A DNA stretch of 64,000 nt from Polaribacter huanghezhanensis (GTDB lineage Bacteria > Bacteroidota > Bacteroidia > Flavobacteriales > Flavobacteriaceae): positions 2,060,501 to 2,124,500 of the forward strand of contig NZ_CP128595.1 in assembly GCF_030444335.1 (NCBI RefSeq), in the 5' to 3' direction. Made by a program: the position numbers and the translations under genes. The notes below the pieces were generated by a model, which was given only the letters and a program-made list of their open reading frames with translations, had not been told where the DNA came from and ran no database searches. This document shows positions 36,237 through 44,779 of this stretch, one piece after another (position 1 is the first letter of the stretch; each line of letters opens with the position of its first letter).

Positions 36237-36266
36237 AAAAACGCCACTTTTAAGTGGCGTTTTTTT
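36237..36266 (+). terminator. typA terminator
   Basis: ACGCCACTT (36241-36249) pairs with AAGTGGCGT (36252-36260), preceded by four A and followed by seven T. Confidence 0.92.
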
Positions 36267-36279
36267 GGCTTAAACAATA

Positions 36280-36287
36280 TATCTTTG
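36280..36287 (+). promoter_or_regulatory. -7 box directly before a start codon
   Basis: TATCTTTG matches TAnnTTTG and ends 4 bases before the ATG at 36292, predicting a leaderless message. Confidence 0.5.
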
Positions 36288-36291
36288 CAGC

Positions 36292-36669
36292 ATGACTGAA
36301 TTTAACCATTTTTTTGAAACATTGCAACAAAGCGTTATAAAGGACGAATTTGTAAAGCTAACGTTGAGTAAGCCTGTTAGAAAAAGCTTAGGGTTACAAA
36401 ATATATATATGCGTTTGTTTTTGGTTGATAATAAAGAAATTTTTCAGTTCAAATACCGCTATGCAACCGAAAACCAATACAAACAATTTTCTTTAAACGA
36501 GGCAATTTCTGAATTGGAAATTCTGCTTATGGATTCTTTTAGAGTAGGGACTCTATTTACCTTAAACGAAGATTTATTGGTAACGGTTTCTAAAAAGAAA
36601 GTAGTTTCTTACAGAGATAATGCGCCAAGTTTTAAAAATAAATTGCCTGAAATTCCGCTAGAATCGTAA
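36292..36669 (+). CDS. N-terminal domain remnant of a Bacteroidota SAM methyltransferase
   Basis: 125 residues without signal or membrane segment. The pattern KLTLSKPVRKSLGLQNIYMR, FQFKYRYATENQYKQF, ISELEILL and LFTLNEDLLVTVSKKK resembles, from memory, the N-terminal domain found in front of a class I SAM-dependent methyltransferase of about 390 residues in Flavobacteria. Here the frame stops after KLPEIPLES and no methyltransferase fold follows. It may be a truncated gene still expressed from its own promoter, or a free-standing domain. Confidence 0.6.
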   Translation: MTEFNHFFETLQQSVIKDEFVKLTLSKPVRKSLGLQNIYMRLFLVDNKEIFQFKYRYATENQYKQFSLNEAISELEILLMDSFRVGTLFTLNEDLLVTVSKKKVVSYRDNAPSFKNKLPEIPLES

Positions 36670-36696
36670 TAATTCTAGCGATTAAAAAAAGCGGTT

Positions 36697-37794
36697 TTAG
36701 TCAAATTTTTTGTCAATAAATTTTGAGTTTAACAATCTTGCTACTGCCATATAATTGGGTTTAAACGGAATTTTATCTCCAATACTATATTTCTTTTTTC
36801 CGTCTTTTGTTTTGTTATTCCCGATATCAACAACCAGCATATCTGAAGTGATTCCAACAAACTTTAAGCTTTCATCAATAGGATTGATATCTTCTTTATC
36901 AACATCTATAATACCAAAATCAAGAATTGCTTTGATAGAAGTTTCGCTAGTACCTTTTGCATTAAAATCGGCAGAGTGGCCAATACTTCCATCGCTTATA
37001 ACTCCTTCTGGAACGATGTTTTTTTCTTCCAACTCAATTATATTTGCATTAAATTCAAAAGTTTCTGTAGAAAGCTCTTTAAATTGCTTGTTATTTAACG
37101 GACTCGTTCCAAAAAAAACAGCTTCTCCAACTCGAAAGTGATTGATGTCTTTCGGAATTGTTTTACTCTCAACTAAAGGCAATGTAATTGAAGTTCCGCC
37201 AGAAACATATTTCAATTCTCTATTGAATTTTGCAGAAATCATCTCTTTATAAAGTGATAGTTGTAACAATTTATCATACGTGGGTTCAACACCATACATA
37301 CACCCTAAATTAGATCCAACGCCAACAACTTCAATATGAGAAAGCTGAAACACTTTTTCATAAAAACTCATTAATTCAGCTCTTTTTACACCTTCTCTCA
37401 GCTCTCCAAGTTCTACCATAATAATTATTTGATGAATGGTATTGGCTTTTTTAGCAGCTTCATTTAAAGCCATAATAGTTGTAAAAGAACTGTTTAGAGA
37501 AATCGTAGCATATTTTATAATATCATCTGCATATATTTTAGCTGGAGGCTTGATGTATATGGTTTGCATTTTTGGATTTACTTCTTTTAAATTTTTTAAG
37601 CTTGTCAATCTAGAATCTCCAATGGAATCTATTTTCTGAATAATTTCATCAGTAAGAACATGTTTCAAAAACTCTTTATCTCCTGAAAAAACCTTTGTAA
37701 TTAAACTCCAAGTAATATGATGCGCTTTAAAATAAGCACTTAAATACTTGATGTTTCCTTGGATTTTTTTTGTGTGAATTAATAGCTCAGCCAT
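36697..37794 (-). CDS. alanine/ornithine racemase-family PLP enzyme
   Basis: 365 residues. A fold-type III PLP barrel: the PLP lysine is in SLITKVFSGD (residue about 34), IIIMVELGELREGV and VGVGSNLGCMYG follow, and the C-terminal part has HFRVGEAVFFGTSPL. This layout fits the YhfX/ornithine-racemase branch rather than canonical Alr. The substrate is unproven. It is followed after 3 bases by no other gene on its 3' side, but a GNAT gene precedes it by 3 bases, so the pair is an operon. Confidence 0.82.
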   Translation of the reverse strand: MAELLIHTKKIQGNIKYLSAYFKAHHITWSLITKVFSGDKEFLKHVLTDEIIQKIDSIGDSRLTSLKNLKEVNPKMQTIYIKPPAKIYADDIIKYATISLNSSFTTIMALNEAAKKANTIHQIIIMVELGELREGVKRAELMSFYEKVFQLSHIEVVGVGSNLGCMYGVEPTYDKLLQLSLYKEMISAKFNRELKYVSGGTSITLPLVESKTIPKDINHFRVGEAVFFGTSPLNNKQFKELSTETFEFNANIIELEEKNIVPEGVISDGSIGHSADFNAKGTSETSIKAILDFGIIDVDKEDINPIDESLKFVGITSDMLVVDIGNNKTKDGKKKYSIGDKIPFKPNYMAVARLLNSKFIDKKFD

Positions 37795-37797
37795 AAT

Positions 37798-38238
37798 TTA
37801 TTTCTTTAATCTCATTTTTAAATACGGGTTTGTAAATCCAAGTTTTTCATACAATTTTATAGCAGGATTATTTGCTTCTACGTGTAATGCGATATCTCCT
37901 TTTGCGTGATCAATAGCATTTAGCATTAACATTTTTCCGAGTCCTTTTTCTCGATACTCTTTATGTGTAGCAATATAAACAAGTATATTTTCTGGAATAT
38001 AACCACCCATTCCGGTTTCGTTAATTACTGTAACTCCAGCAATTTGATCATCCTCTAAAATTAACATGGTAAATCCGCCAAACGAAATAAACTCATTGAT
38101 AGAATAGTCGATTGCTTTTTGAATATCTTTTTTCGAATCTCCATATTCTTGGAGATGTTCAAAGAGAAAATTTACTATTTCTGCTTTTTCTGGTTCTGTT
38201 GGTTTGTGTACTACATCAAAAACTTTTGTTTCAATCAT
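37798..38238 (-). CDS. GNAT-family N-acetyltransferase
   Basis: 146 residues. The acetyl-CoA pyrophosphate loop is in YREKGLGKMLMLNAIDHA (about 95-112), with ILVYIATHKEYR before it and LHVEANNPAIKLYEKLGFTN after it. The substrate is unknown. It is the first gene of a two-gene unit with the racemase, starting 3 bases before it. Confidence 0.88.
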   Translation of the reverse strand: MIETKVFDVVHKPTEPEKAEIVNFLFEHLQEYGDSKKDIQKAIDYSINEFISFGGFTMLILEDDQIAGVTVINETGMGGYIPENILVYIATHKEYREKGLGKMLMLNAIDHAKGDIALHVEANNPAIKLYEKLGFTNPYLKMRLKK

Positions 38239-38313
38239 AAAATGGTTTATTTTCCCATAGTATAAGGCTTTTAAGATGATTGTAGCGTTTATTTTAAAAA
38301 AATGTAGAAATCA

Positions 38314-38346
38314 TTTGTATATTAAAAAATAAAATCACAATATTTG
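38314..38346 (+). promoter_or_regulatory. his operon promoter
   Basis: TTTG (38314-38317), 21 bases, then AATATTTG (38339-38346), matching TAnnTTTG at seven of eight positions. Transcription would begin near 38353, just before the leader peptide ATG at 38366. Confidence 0.65.
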
Positions 38347-38365
38347 CAGAGTTAAAAACAACGAC

Positions 38366-38422
38366 ATGACATTTATTCAAAACCATCATCATCATTTTTA
38401 CAATTCGACTCAAGCGAAGTGA
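38366..38422 (+). CDS. hisL: his operon leader peptide
   Basis: An 18-codon frame reads MTFIQNHHHHFYNSTQAK and stops with TGA. Four consecutive CAT (His) codons lie at 38384-38395, within a correctly placed transcript between the promoter and a terminator that precedes hisG. A His-codon run in such a position is the hallmark of ribosome-mediated attenuation. The codons ACT CAA GCG (38408-38416) can also pair with the 5' arm of the terminator. Confidence 0.88.
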   Translation: MTFIQNHHHHFYNSTQAK

Positions 38423-38486
38423 AAGTGTATTGAATAAATTCAACATATATTTTAAACCCGTTTGAGTACATCGAACGGGTTTTTTC
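38408..38486 (+). promoter_or_regulatory. his attenuator (antiterminator and terminator)
   Basis: Terminator: AAACCCGTTTGA (38454-38465) pairs with TCGAACGGGTTT (38471-38482) with one G-T wobble around GTACA, followed by a T-run. Antiterminator: ACTCAAGCG (38408-38416, end of the leader peptide) can pair with CGTTTGAGT (38459-38467) with one G-T wobble, which would break the terminator. Stalling at the His codons leaves 38408-38416 free, while a ribosome at the stop codon covers it. This is the expected logic of low-His induction. Confidence 0.82.
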
Positions 38487-38533
38487 TTACACAGATATTT
38501 CCTTTCGGTTTACTCAAACAAATTTCAAACAAA

Positions 38534-39391
38534 ATGAGTAAACTAAGAATAGCCATTCAAAAATCAGGAAGATTAAACGAAGATTCCTTACAGATTTTAA
38601 AAGATTGCGGTATTTCCATCGACAACGGAAAAGATCAGTTAAAAGCAATTTCAAGTAATTTTCCCTTAGAAGTTTTTTACTTGAGAAACGGAGATATTCC
38701 ACAATACCTAAGAGACGGCGTTGTAGACATTGCCATTATCGGAGAAAATGTGCTGATAGAAAAAGGTGAAGATATTAACATCGCAGAAAAATTAGGGTTT
38801 TCTAAATGCAAAGTTTCTTTAGCAATTCCTAAAGGTGAAATCTATAACGGAATCGAGTATTTCAACAACAAAAAAATTGCCACATCTTATCCGAATACAG
38901 TAAAAAAATTCTTGCTTGATAAAGGCGTTGATACACAATTACACATCATTAATGGTTCTGTAGAAATTGCTCCGAATATTGGATTGGCAGACGGAATTTG
39001 TGACATCGTATCAAGCGGAAGCACCCTTTTTAAAAATAATTTAAAGGAAGTAGAGGTGTTGTTAAAGTCGGAAGCAGTATTGGCAGTTTCTCCTTTAATC
39101 TCTGAAGAAAATCAACAAGTACTAAACAAATTACAGTTTCGGATTAAGGCTGTTTTAAAAGGACGAAATTCAAAATATGTCCTGTTAAACGCTCCCAACG
39201 AAAAACTGTCAGAAATCATTGCGGTTTTACCTGGAATGAAAAGTCCGACTGTTTTACCGTTGGCAACAAAAGGTTGGAGCTCTGTGCACTCTGTGATTGA
39301 TAAAAATCAGTTTTGGGAAATTATTGATGTGTTGAAAGAAAAAGGAGCAGAGGGAATTTTAGTGTGTCCAATTGAAAAGATGGTACTTTAA
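38534..39391 (+). CDS. hisG: ATP phosphoribosyltransferase
   Basis: 285 residues from the ATG at 38534; the in-frame upstream TTG lies in the attenuator terminator and is not plausible. It catalyses the first, feedback-inhibited step of histidine synthesis. Motifs: RIAIQKSGRLNEDSLQIL, YLRNGDIPQYLRDGVVDIAI, the PRPP loop GLADGICDIVSSGSTLFKN, and a C-terminal domain ending GAEGILVCPIEKMVL. The C-terminal ACT-like regulatory domain marks the long form. Confidence 0.97.
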   Translation: MSKLRIAIQKSGRLNEDSLQILKDCGISIDNGKDQLKAISSNFPLEVFYLRNGDIPQYLRDGVVDIAIIGENVLIEKGEDINIAEKLGFSKCKVSLAIPKGEIYNGIEYFNNKKIATSYPNTVKKFLLDKGVDTQLHIINGSVEIAPNIGLADGICDIVSSGSTLFKNNLKEVEVLLKSEAVLAVSPLISEENQQVLNKLQFRIKAVLKGRNSKYVLLNAPNEKLSEIIAVLPGMKSPTVLPLATKGWSSVHSVIDKNQFWEIIDVLKEKGAEGILVCPIEKMVL

Positions 39392-39403
39392 GAGAAACTA
39401 TAA

Positions 39404-39448
39404 TGTCAGGTCGAGCCTTGCCTGCCGCAGGCAAGGCTCGAACAGACA
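39404..39448. repeat. palindromic element between hisG and hisD
   Basis: TCGAGCCTTGCCTGC (39411-39425) and GCAGGCAAGGCTCGA (39427-39441) are perfect inverted arms bounded by TGTC and GACA. It is a shorter relative of the TCGAG family. Confidence 0.88.
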
Positions 39449-39482
39449 AAATGTTAAGTGATGAAATAATAAGATTAAAAAA

Positions 39483-40766
39483 ATGAAAGTAATCCAAAAC
39501 CCGCAACCAAAAGATTGGAATACAATCTTAGAAAGACCTACAAAAACGGTAGACGCTATTGAGAGAACAGTCAATCAGATTTTTGATGCTGTAAAAAGAA
39601 ATGGAGATAATGCTGTTGCAACCTATACCAAACAATTTGATAACGTCAGTTTAGAAAGCATATTTGTTTCTGATAAAGAAATAGAAAAAGGTATTTCGTT
39701 GGTTTCAGATGAATTGAAAAATGCTATTGAAGTTGCTAAAAACAATATTGAAAAATTTCACAGAGCGCAAAAAACGGAGAAAGTAGTGGTAGAAACTACT
39801 ACCGGAGTTCAATGTTGGCAAGAAAAAAAGCCGATTACAAAAGTTGGTTTGTACATTCCTGGCGGAACAGCGCCTTTATTTTCTACCGTTTTAATGTTGG
39901 CAATTCCTGCTCAAATTGCAGGGTGTAAAGAAATTGTATTGTGTTCTCCTCCCGATAAAAACGGAAAAATAAATCCCGCTATTTTATATGCAGCAACTCT
40001 TTGTGGAGTAACAAGAATTTTTAAAGTGGGCGGAATTCAAGCCATTGCTGCCATGACATTTGGAACAGAAAGTGTTCCGAAAGTTTCTAAAATATTTGGA
40101 CCAGGAAATCAGTTTGTAACGGTTGCAAAACAAATTGCCACCAAATATGGTGTTGCCATTGATATGCCAGCGGGACCAAGTGAATTGTTAGTGGTTGCTG
40201 ATGTTTCTGCAAATGCTTCTTTTGTTGCTTCAGATTTATTGAGTCAAGCAGAACACGGAACCGACAGTCAAGTTGTATTGGTTTCTGATTCCATTGCATT
40301 GATTGAATCCGTTGAGAATGAAATCCAAAAACAACTCTTAGCCTTGCCTAGAAAAGAAATTGCAGCAAAAGCATTAGAAAATTCGAAAATGATTTTAATG
40401 GAAGATGAAAACGCAGCGTTAAATCTTATCAATGCATATGCTCCGGAACATTTAATTATTGCCACTAGAAACGATAATTATTTTGTAGATAATATTGAGA
40501 ATGCTGGCTCTGTTTTTATTGGGAATTACACACCAGAAAGTGCGGGAGATTATGCTTCTGGAACCAATCATACCTTACCAACAAACGGATTTTCAAAAGC
40601 GTATTCTGGAGTTAATTTAGACAGCTTTTTAAAAAGCATTACCTATCAAAAAATATCAAAAGAAGGATTGCAAAACATTGGGAAATCGATTGAAATTATG
40701 GCAGCAGCAGAAGGGTTGCAAGCGCATAAAAATGCGGTTTCGATTCGGTTAAAAAATATAAAATAA
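39483..40766 (+). CDS. hisD: histidinol dehydrogenase
   Basis: 427 residues, normal length. It performs the last two oxidation steps from histidinol to histidine with NAD and zinc. Motifs: VGLYIPGGTAPLFSTVLML, KIFGPGNQFVTVAKQI, IDMPAGPSELLVVAD, LLSQAEHGTDSQ with zinc-binding Gln/His, APEHLIIATRN and DYASGTNHTLPTNGFSKAYS. Second gene of the operon. Confidence 0.97.
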   Translation: MKVIQNPQPKDWNTILERPTKTVDAIERTVNQIFDAVKRNGDNAVATYTKQFDNVSLESIFVSDKEIEKGISLVSDELKNAIEVAKNNIEKFHRAQKTEKVVVETTTGVQCWQEKKPITKVGLYIPGGTAPLFSTVLMLAIPAQIAGCKEIVLCSPPDKNGKINPAILYAATLCGVTRIFKVGGIQAIAAMTFGTESVPKVSKIFGPGNQFVTVAKQIATKYGVAIDMPAGPSELLVVADVSANASFVASDLLSQAEHGTDSQVVLVSDSIALIESVENEIQKQLLALPRKEIAAKALENSKMILMEDENAALNLINAYAPEHLIIATRNDNYFVDNIENAGSVFIGNYTPESAGDYASGTNHTLPTNGFSKAYSGVNLDSFLKSITYQKISKEGLQNIGKSIEIMAAAEGLQAHKNAVSIRLKNIK

Positions 40767-40773
40767 ATATAAA

Positions 40774-40880
40774 TGTCAGTTCGAGTGATTTCGAGGAACG
40801 AGAAATTGTATCGAGAACAAATGATAATAGCATCTCGATACAAATTTATTCCTGACGTCATAAATTCACTCGATGTGACA
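40774..40880. repeat. long palindromic element between hisD and hisC
   Basis: It is bounded by TGTCAGTTCGAGTGA and TTCACTCGATGTGACA, with an inner inverted pair TTGTATCGAGA/TCTCGATACAA. It is a larger nested version of the TCGAG family. Confidence 0.85.
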
Positions 40881-40893
40881 ACGTAAATATAAA

Positions 40894-41943
40894 ATGAAAA
40901 CAAATTTCAACATCAACAACCTCATTAGAGAAAATATTAAATCTCTAAAGCCCTATTCATCCGCAAGAGATGAATATACAAATGCACCTTCTAAAGAAAT
41001 GACTTTCTTAGATGCCAATGAAAATCCGTTTGCAAATGGTGTAAATCGCTATCCAGATCCACAACAAAATTCGGTAAAAGAATTGTTGTCAAAAATTAAA
41101 AAAATTGATACTAAAAACATCCTTTTAGGAAATGGAAGTGACGAAGTGTTGGATTTGCTTTTTAGAGCTTTTTGTGAACCGAATAGAGACAACATTATTA
41201 CGTTACCACCAACATACGGAATGTATGCTGTGTTGGCAAACATCAATGCAGTTGAAAACATAAAAGTTGTTTTAACTGAAGATTTTCAACCAAAAGTTGA
41301 GCAAATTTTAAGTAAAGTTGATGAAAATACGAAACTCTTGTTTTTGTGCTCACCAAATAATCCAACCGGAAATAGTTTTTCTGTTGCTGCAATTGAAGAA
41401 TTGTTATTAAAGTTCAACGGTTTGGTAGTGATTGACGAAGCCTATATCGATTTTTCTGAACAAGCAAGTTGGTTAAATAAATTAGAGGAATTCCCGAATT
41501 TAGTCATCACACAAACCTTGTCGAAAGCGTATGGAATGGCAGGAATTCGGTTAGGAGTTTGTTATGCATCCAAAGAAATTATTAGCGTATTGAACTCCAT
41601 AAAACCGCCTTATAACGTAAACGAATTATCACAACAAAAAGCAATCAATAGATTGTTAGATTTTGATGCCGTTCAAAATGAAATTATACAAATTAAAAAC
41701 GAAAGAGTTCAACTTGAAAAAGAATTGAAATCCATTGATTTTATTGAAAAAGTGCATCAATCAGACTCAAATTTTCTATTGATAAAAGTAGATGATGCTA
41801 CCAAAAGATACCATCAAATACTTTCAAACGGAATTGTAATTCGAAATAGGACAAAGGAACCTTTGTGTGAAAATTGTTTGCGAATTACTGTTGGGACTGC
41901 ATCAGAAAATAAAGAATTGATAACCATATTTAAACAGTTATAA
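40894..41943 (+). CDS. hisC: histidinol-phosphate aminotransferase
   Basis: 349 residues, fold-type I PLP enzyme. Seen: FLDANENPFANGVNRYPDPQ, LLGNGSDEVLDLLFRAF, FLCSPNNPTGNSFS, VVIDEAYIDFSEQ and the PLP lysine in TLSKAYGMAGIRLG. It transaminates imidazole-acetol phosphate. Third gene of the operon. Confidence 0.97.
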   Translation: MKTNFNINNLIRENIKSLKPYSSARDEYTNAPSKEMTFLDANENPFANGVNRYPDPQQNSVKELLSKIKKIDTKNILLGNGSDEVLDLLFRAFCEPNRDNIITLPPTYGMYAVLANINAVENIKVVLTEDFQPKVEQILSKVDENTKLLFLCSPNNPTGNSFSVAAIEELLLKFNGLVVIDEAYIDFSEQASWLNKLEEFPNLVITQTLSKAYGMAGIRLGVCYASKEIISVLNSIKPPYNVNELSQQKAINRLLDFDAVQNEIIQIKNERVQLEKELKSIDFIEKVHQSDSNFLLIKVDDATKRYHQILSNGIVIRNRTKEPLCENCLRITVGTASENKELITIFKQL

Positions 41944-41947
41944 AACA

Positions 41948-42098
41948 CCTACAAGGTTTTTGAAACCTTGTAGGAATCCATAAAAACAAGATATAAAAGA
42001 AAATAGATTCTCGTTTTAACGGGAATGACAAAACAAAAAGAAAAATAAAAAGTTGATGAGATTTCTCAATCGTTTTACAAACTCATTTCGAAATGACA
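41948..42098. repeat. cluster of palindromic repeat fragments between hisC and hisB
   Basis: CCTACAAGGTTT (41948-41959) pairs with AAACCTTGTAGG (41963-41974). At 42006-42030 lies the right half of the TGTCATTCC family (GGGAATGACA). At about 42058-42098 a third type, GAGATTTCTC with TTCGAAATGACA, runs into the first in-frame ATG upstream of hisB. The gap is built almost entirely from repeat pieces. Confidence 0.7.
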
Positions 42099-42113
42099 AC
42101 AAATAATAAAAAA

Positions 42114-43223
42114 ATGAAAAAAGCACTATTTATAGACAGAGACGGAACCTTAGTTATTGAGCCGCCCATCGATTATCAATTAGACAGTTTAGAAAAATTA
42201 GAATTCTATCCAGGTGTTTTTAGATGGCTGAGTCGCATTGCAGAAGAATTGGATTTTGAATTGGTGATGGTCACCAACCAAGATGGTTTGGGAACAACTT
42301 CTTTTCCTTCAGCTACTTTTTGGCCTGCACAAAATAAAGTGATTCAGGCGTTTAAAAATGAAGGAATTGTTTTTAATGACATTCTAATCGACAACAGTTT
42401 TCCTGAAGAAAATTCGCAAAACAGAAAACCAAGAACAGGTTTGTTAACGAAGTATTTGAAAGGAAATTACGATTTAGAAAACTCATTTGTTATCGGAGAT
42501 CGTTTAACGGATATTGAATTGGCAGAGAATTTAAACGCAAAAGGAATTCTAATCACTGCTGATGAAACATTGAATTACAAAAACGAAACTCAAGCTTTAA
42601 AAACATCGAATTGGAAAACGATTTACGAGTTTTTAAAAGTATCCCAAAGAACAGCTTCTATAGAAAGAAACACCAACGAAACGAAGATTAAAATCGACAT
42701 CAATTTAGACGGAACTGGAAAAAGTACTATTGCTACCGGAATTGCTTTTTTTGATCATATGTTAGACCAAATTGCACGACACGGACAAATGGATTTAAAC
42801 ATTCAAGTACAAGGTGATTTAGAAGTTGACGAGCATCACACCATTGAAGACACCGCAATTGCTTTAGGAGAAGTATTCAACAAAGCGTTGGCTAACAAAT
42901 TAGGAATTGAGCGTTACGGATTTTGTTTGCCTATGGACGATTGTTTGGCACAAGTTGCTATCGATTTTGGTGGAAGAAATTGGTTGGTTTGGGATGCGGA
43001 TTTTAAAAGAGAAATGATTGGTAAAATGCCTACAGAAATGTTTTATCACTTTTTTAAATCGTTTACAGATGGCGCAAAATGCAATTTAAATATCAAAGCA
43101 GAAGGAAGGAACGAACACCATAAAATTGAAGCCATTTTTAAAGCTTTTGCAAAAGCAATCAAAGTAGCGGTAAAAAGAGATGTAGATAAAATGTTACTGC
43201 CATCTACAAAAGGAATGCTTTAA
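42114..43223 (+). CDS. hisB: bifunctional histidinol-phosphatase/imidazoleglycerol-phosphate dehydratase
   Basis: About 369 residues from the ATG at 42114 ([14 protein letters not shown]). An ATG at 42093 is in frame but lies in a repeat remnant. The N-terminal HAD phosphatase has [17 protein letters not shown] and [13 protein letters not shown]. The cysteine-rich zinc loop of E. coli HisB is replaced by [17 protein letters not shown], without cysteines. The C-terminal dehydratase from about residue 185 has [28 protein letters not shown] and [16 protein letters not shown] metal-binding histidines. Confidence 0.96.
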   Translation: MKKALFIDRDGTLVIEPPIDYQLDSLEKLEFYPGVFRWLSRIAEELDFELVMVTNQDGLGTTSFPSATFWPAQNKVIQAFKNEGIVFNDILIDNSFPEENSQNRKPRTGLLTKYLKGNYDLENSFVIGDRLTDIELAENLNAKGILITADETLNYKNETQALKTSNWKTIYEFLKVSQRTASIERNTNETKIKIDINLDGTGKSTIATGIAFFDHMLDQIARHGQMDLNIQVQGDLEVDEHHTIEDTAIALGEVFNKALANKLGIERYGFCLPMDDCLAQVAIDFGGRNWLVWDADFKREMIGKMPTEMFYHFFKSFTDGAKCNLNIKAEGRNEHHKIEAIFKAFAKAIKVAVKRDVDKMLLPSTKGML

Positions 43224-43297
43224 AAAAGTGTTGAATTGTGAGTTTTAAGTTTTGAGTGATTTAACTAAAAACTCAACATTAAAGATTAAAAGCTATT

Positions 43298-43879
43298 ATG
43301 AAAATCATAATTATTGATTACGGAGCAGGAAATATTAAAAGCATTCAGTTTGCCTTTAAACGGTTAGGTGTTGATGCTGTTTTATCAAATAATATCGATG
43401 AAATAAGAACTGCTGATAAAGTGATATTTCCTGGAGTTGGAGAAGCAAGTTCAGCCATGAGAATGTTAAAAGAAAGCGGATTAGACGCAATAATTCCGAC
43501 CTTGAAACAACCTGTTTTAGGAATCTGTTTAGGAATGCAATTGATGTGTATTGCAACAGAAGAAGGAAACACCAAAGGATTGGGAATTTTTAATACGACA
43601 GTAAAACGTTTTTCATCAAAAGTAAAAGTTCCGCAAATGGGTTGGAATACCATTTCTGATTTGAAATCGGATCTATTTACAGGAATAAAAGAAAACGAAT
43701 TTATGTATTTGGTACATAGTTTTTATGCAGAAAATTGCGATGAAACCATTGCAACTACCAATTACGACATCGCATATGCTGCTGCTTTGCAAAAAGATAA
43801 TTTTTACGGAGTGCAATTTCATCCAGAGAAAAGTGGTGTAATAGGAGAACAAATTTTAAAAAATTTTATAGAATTATAA
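43298..43879 (+). CDS. hisH: imidazole glycerol phosphate synthase, glutaminase subunit
   Basis: 193 residues, class I glutamine amidotransferase. The catalytic Cys is in GICLGMQLM (near residue 77), the oxyanion region is FPGVGEASSAM and the His-Glu pair is in FHPEKSG near the end. It supplies ammonia to HisF, encoded two genes downstream. Confidence 0.97.
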   Translation: MKIIIIDYGAGNIKSIQFAFKRLGVDAVLSNNIDEIRTADKVIFPGVGEASSAMRMLKESGLDAIIPTLKQPVLGICLGMQLMCIATEEGNTKGLGIFNTTVKRFSSKVKVPQMGWNTISDLKSDLFTGIKENEFMYLVHSFYAENCDETIATTNYDIAYAAALQKDNFYGVQFHPEKSGVIGEQILKNFIEL

Positions 43880-43919
43880 AAAAGCTGTTAGCCATTTGCT
43901 AATAGCCAAAAGCTAAAAC

Positions 43920-44708
43920 ATGAGAATCATACCAGCAATAGACATCATCGACGGAAAATGCGTTCGATTGTCAAAAGGAGATTATAAGACCAAAAAAATA
44001 TACAATGAAAATCCGTTAGAAGTTGCCAAAGAATTTGAGCAAGCAGGCATTGAGTATTTACATTTAGTGGATTTAGACGGCGCAAAAGCAAGCAAAATTA
44101 TCAATTATAAAGTCTTAGAACTAATTGCATCAGAAACCAATTTAAATATCGATTTTGGTGGCGGTTTAAAATCTGATAAAGATGTAGAAATTGCGTTTAA
44201 TTCGGGAGCAAACCAAATTACTGGCGGAAGTATTGCTGTAAAAAATCCTGAGTTATTTGAAAAATGGATTGTTCAATACGGAAGCAATACAATTATTTTA
44301 GGAGCCGATGCAAATAACGGAAAAATAGCGACTAATGGTTGGTTGGAAAAAAGTGAACAAGAGATCATTCCTTTTATTCAAAACTATCAAAAAAAGGGAA
44401 TTGAATATGTAATTTCTACTGATATTGCAAAAGACGGAATGCTTTCTGGACCCTCGTTTGAATTGTACTCAGAGATTTTAAAAGAATGCAGAATGTCAGT
44501 TCGAGCGCAGTCGAGAACGAATGACCTCTCGACTGCGCTCGAGGAGACAAATAATTCATTAAAATTAATCGCCTCAGGAGGAATCTCAACCTTTGATGAA
44601 TTGCCGAAGTTAGCAGCAATGGGCTGCGAAGGCGTTATTATTGGAAAAGCGATTTATGAAAATAGAATTTCTTTAAAACAATTGGAACAATTTATAATTA
44701 ACAACTAA
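43920..44708 (+). CDS. hisA: HisA isomerase with in-frame repeat insertion
   Basis: ProFAR isomerase, a TIM barrel: [19 protein letters not shown] with catalytic Asp8, [40 protein letters not shown] with the second catalytic Asp, and [13 protein letters not shown]. At 262 residues it is about 20 longer than usual. The excess (residues about 191-212, [20 protein letters not shown]) is the translation of a complete TCGAG-family palindromic element. The insertion falls between helix 6 and strand 7, away from catalytic residues, and the frame is preserved, so the enzyme may still work. Confidence 0.95.
   Translation: MRIIPAIDIIDGKCVRLSKGDYKTKKIYNENPLEVAKEFEQAGIEYLHLVDLDGAKASKIINYKVLELIASETNLNIDFGGGLKSDKDVEIAFNSGANQITGGSIAVKNPELFEKWIVQYGSNTIILGADANNGKIATNGWLEKSEQEIIPFIQNYQKKGIEYVISTDIAKDGMLSGPSFELYSEILKECRMSVRAQSRTNDLSTALEETNNSLKLIASGGISTFDELPKLAAMGCEGVIIGKAIYENRISLKQLEQFIINN
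44494..44549. repeat. palindromic element inside hisA
   Basis: TCGAGCGCAGTCGAGA (44501-44516) and TCTCGACTGCGCTCGA (44527-44542) are perfect inverted 16-base arms, bounded by TGTCAGT and GAGACA. It is nearly identical to the copies at 44710 and 45543 but lies within a coding frame. Confidence 0.95.
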
Positions 44709-44709
44709 A

Positions 44710-44768
44710 TGTCTGTTCGAGCGCAGTCGAGAACTATTCATAACCTCTCGACTGCGCTCGAGGTGACA
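44710..44768. repeat. palindromic element between hisA and hisF
   Basis: It starts one base after the hisA stop codon. The same 16-base arms as the hisA copy surround ACTATTCATAACC, and the ends are TGTCTGT and GGTGACA. Confidence 0.93.
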
Positions 44769-44779
44769 CTACGACAACT

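Noticed and set aside
38462-38533. Longer hisG start at an upstream in-frame TTG
   Set aside because: It falls within the attenuator terminator hairpin; the ATG at 38534 gives a normal HisG N-terminus.
44416-44619. Antisense open frame in hisA
   Set aside because: It is a shadow of hisA and of the inserted palindrome, which reads open on both strands because of its symmetry.
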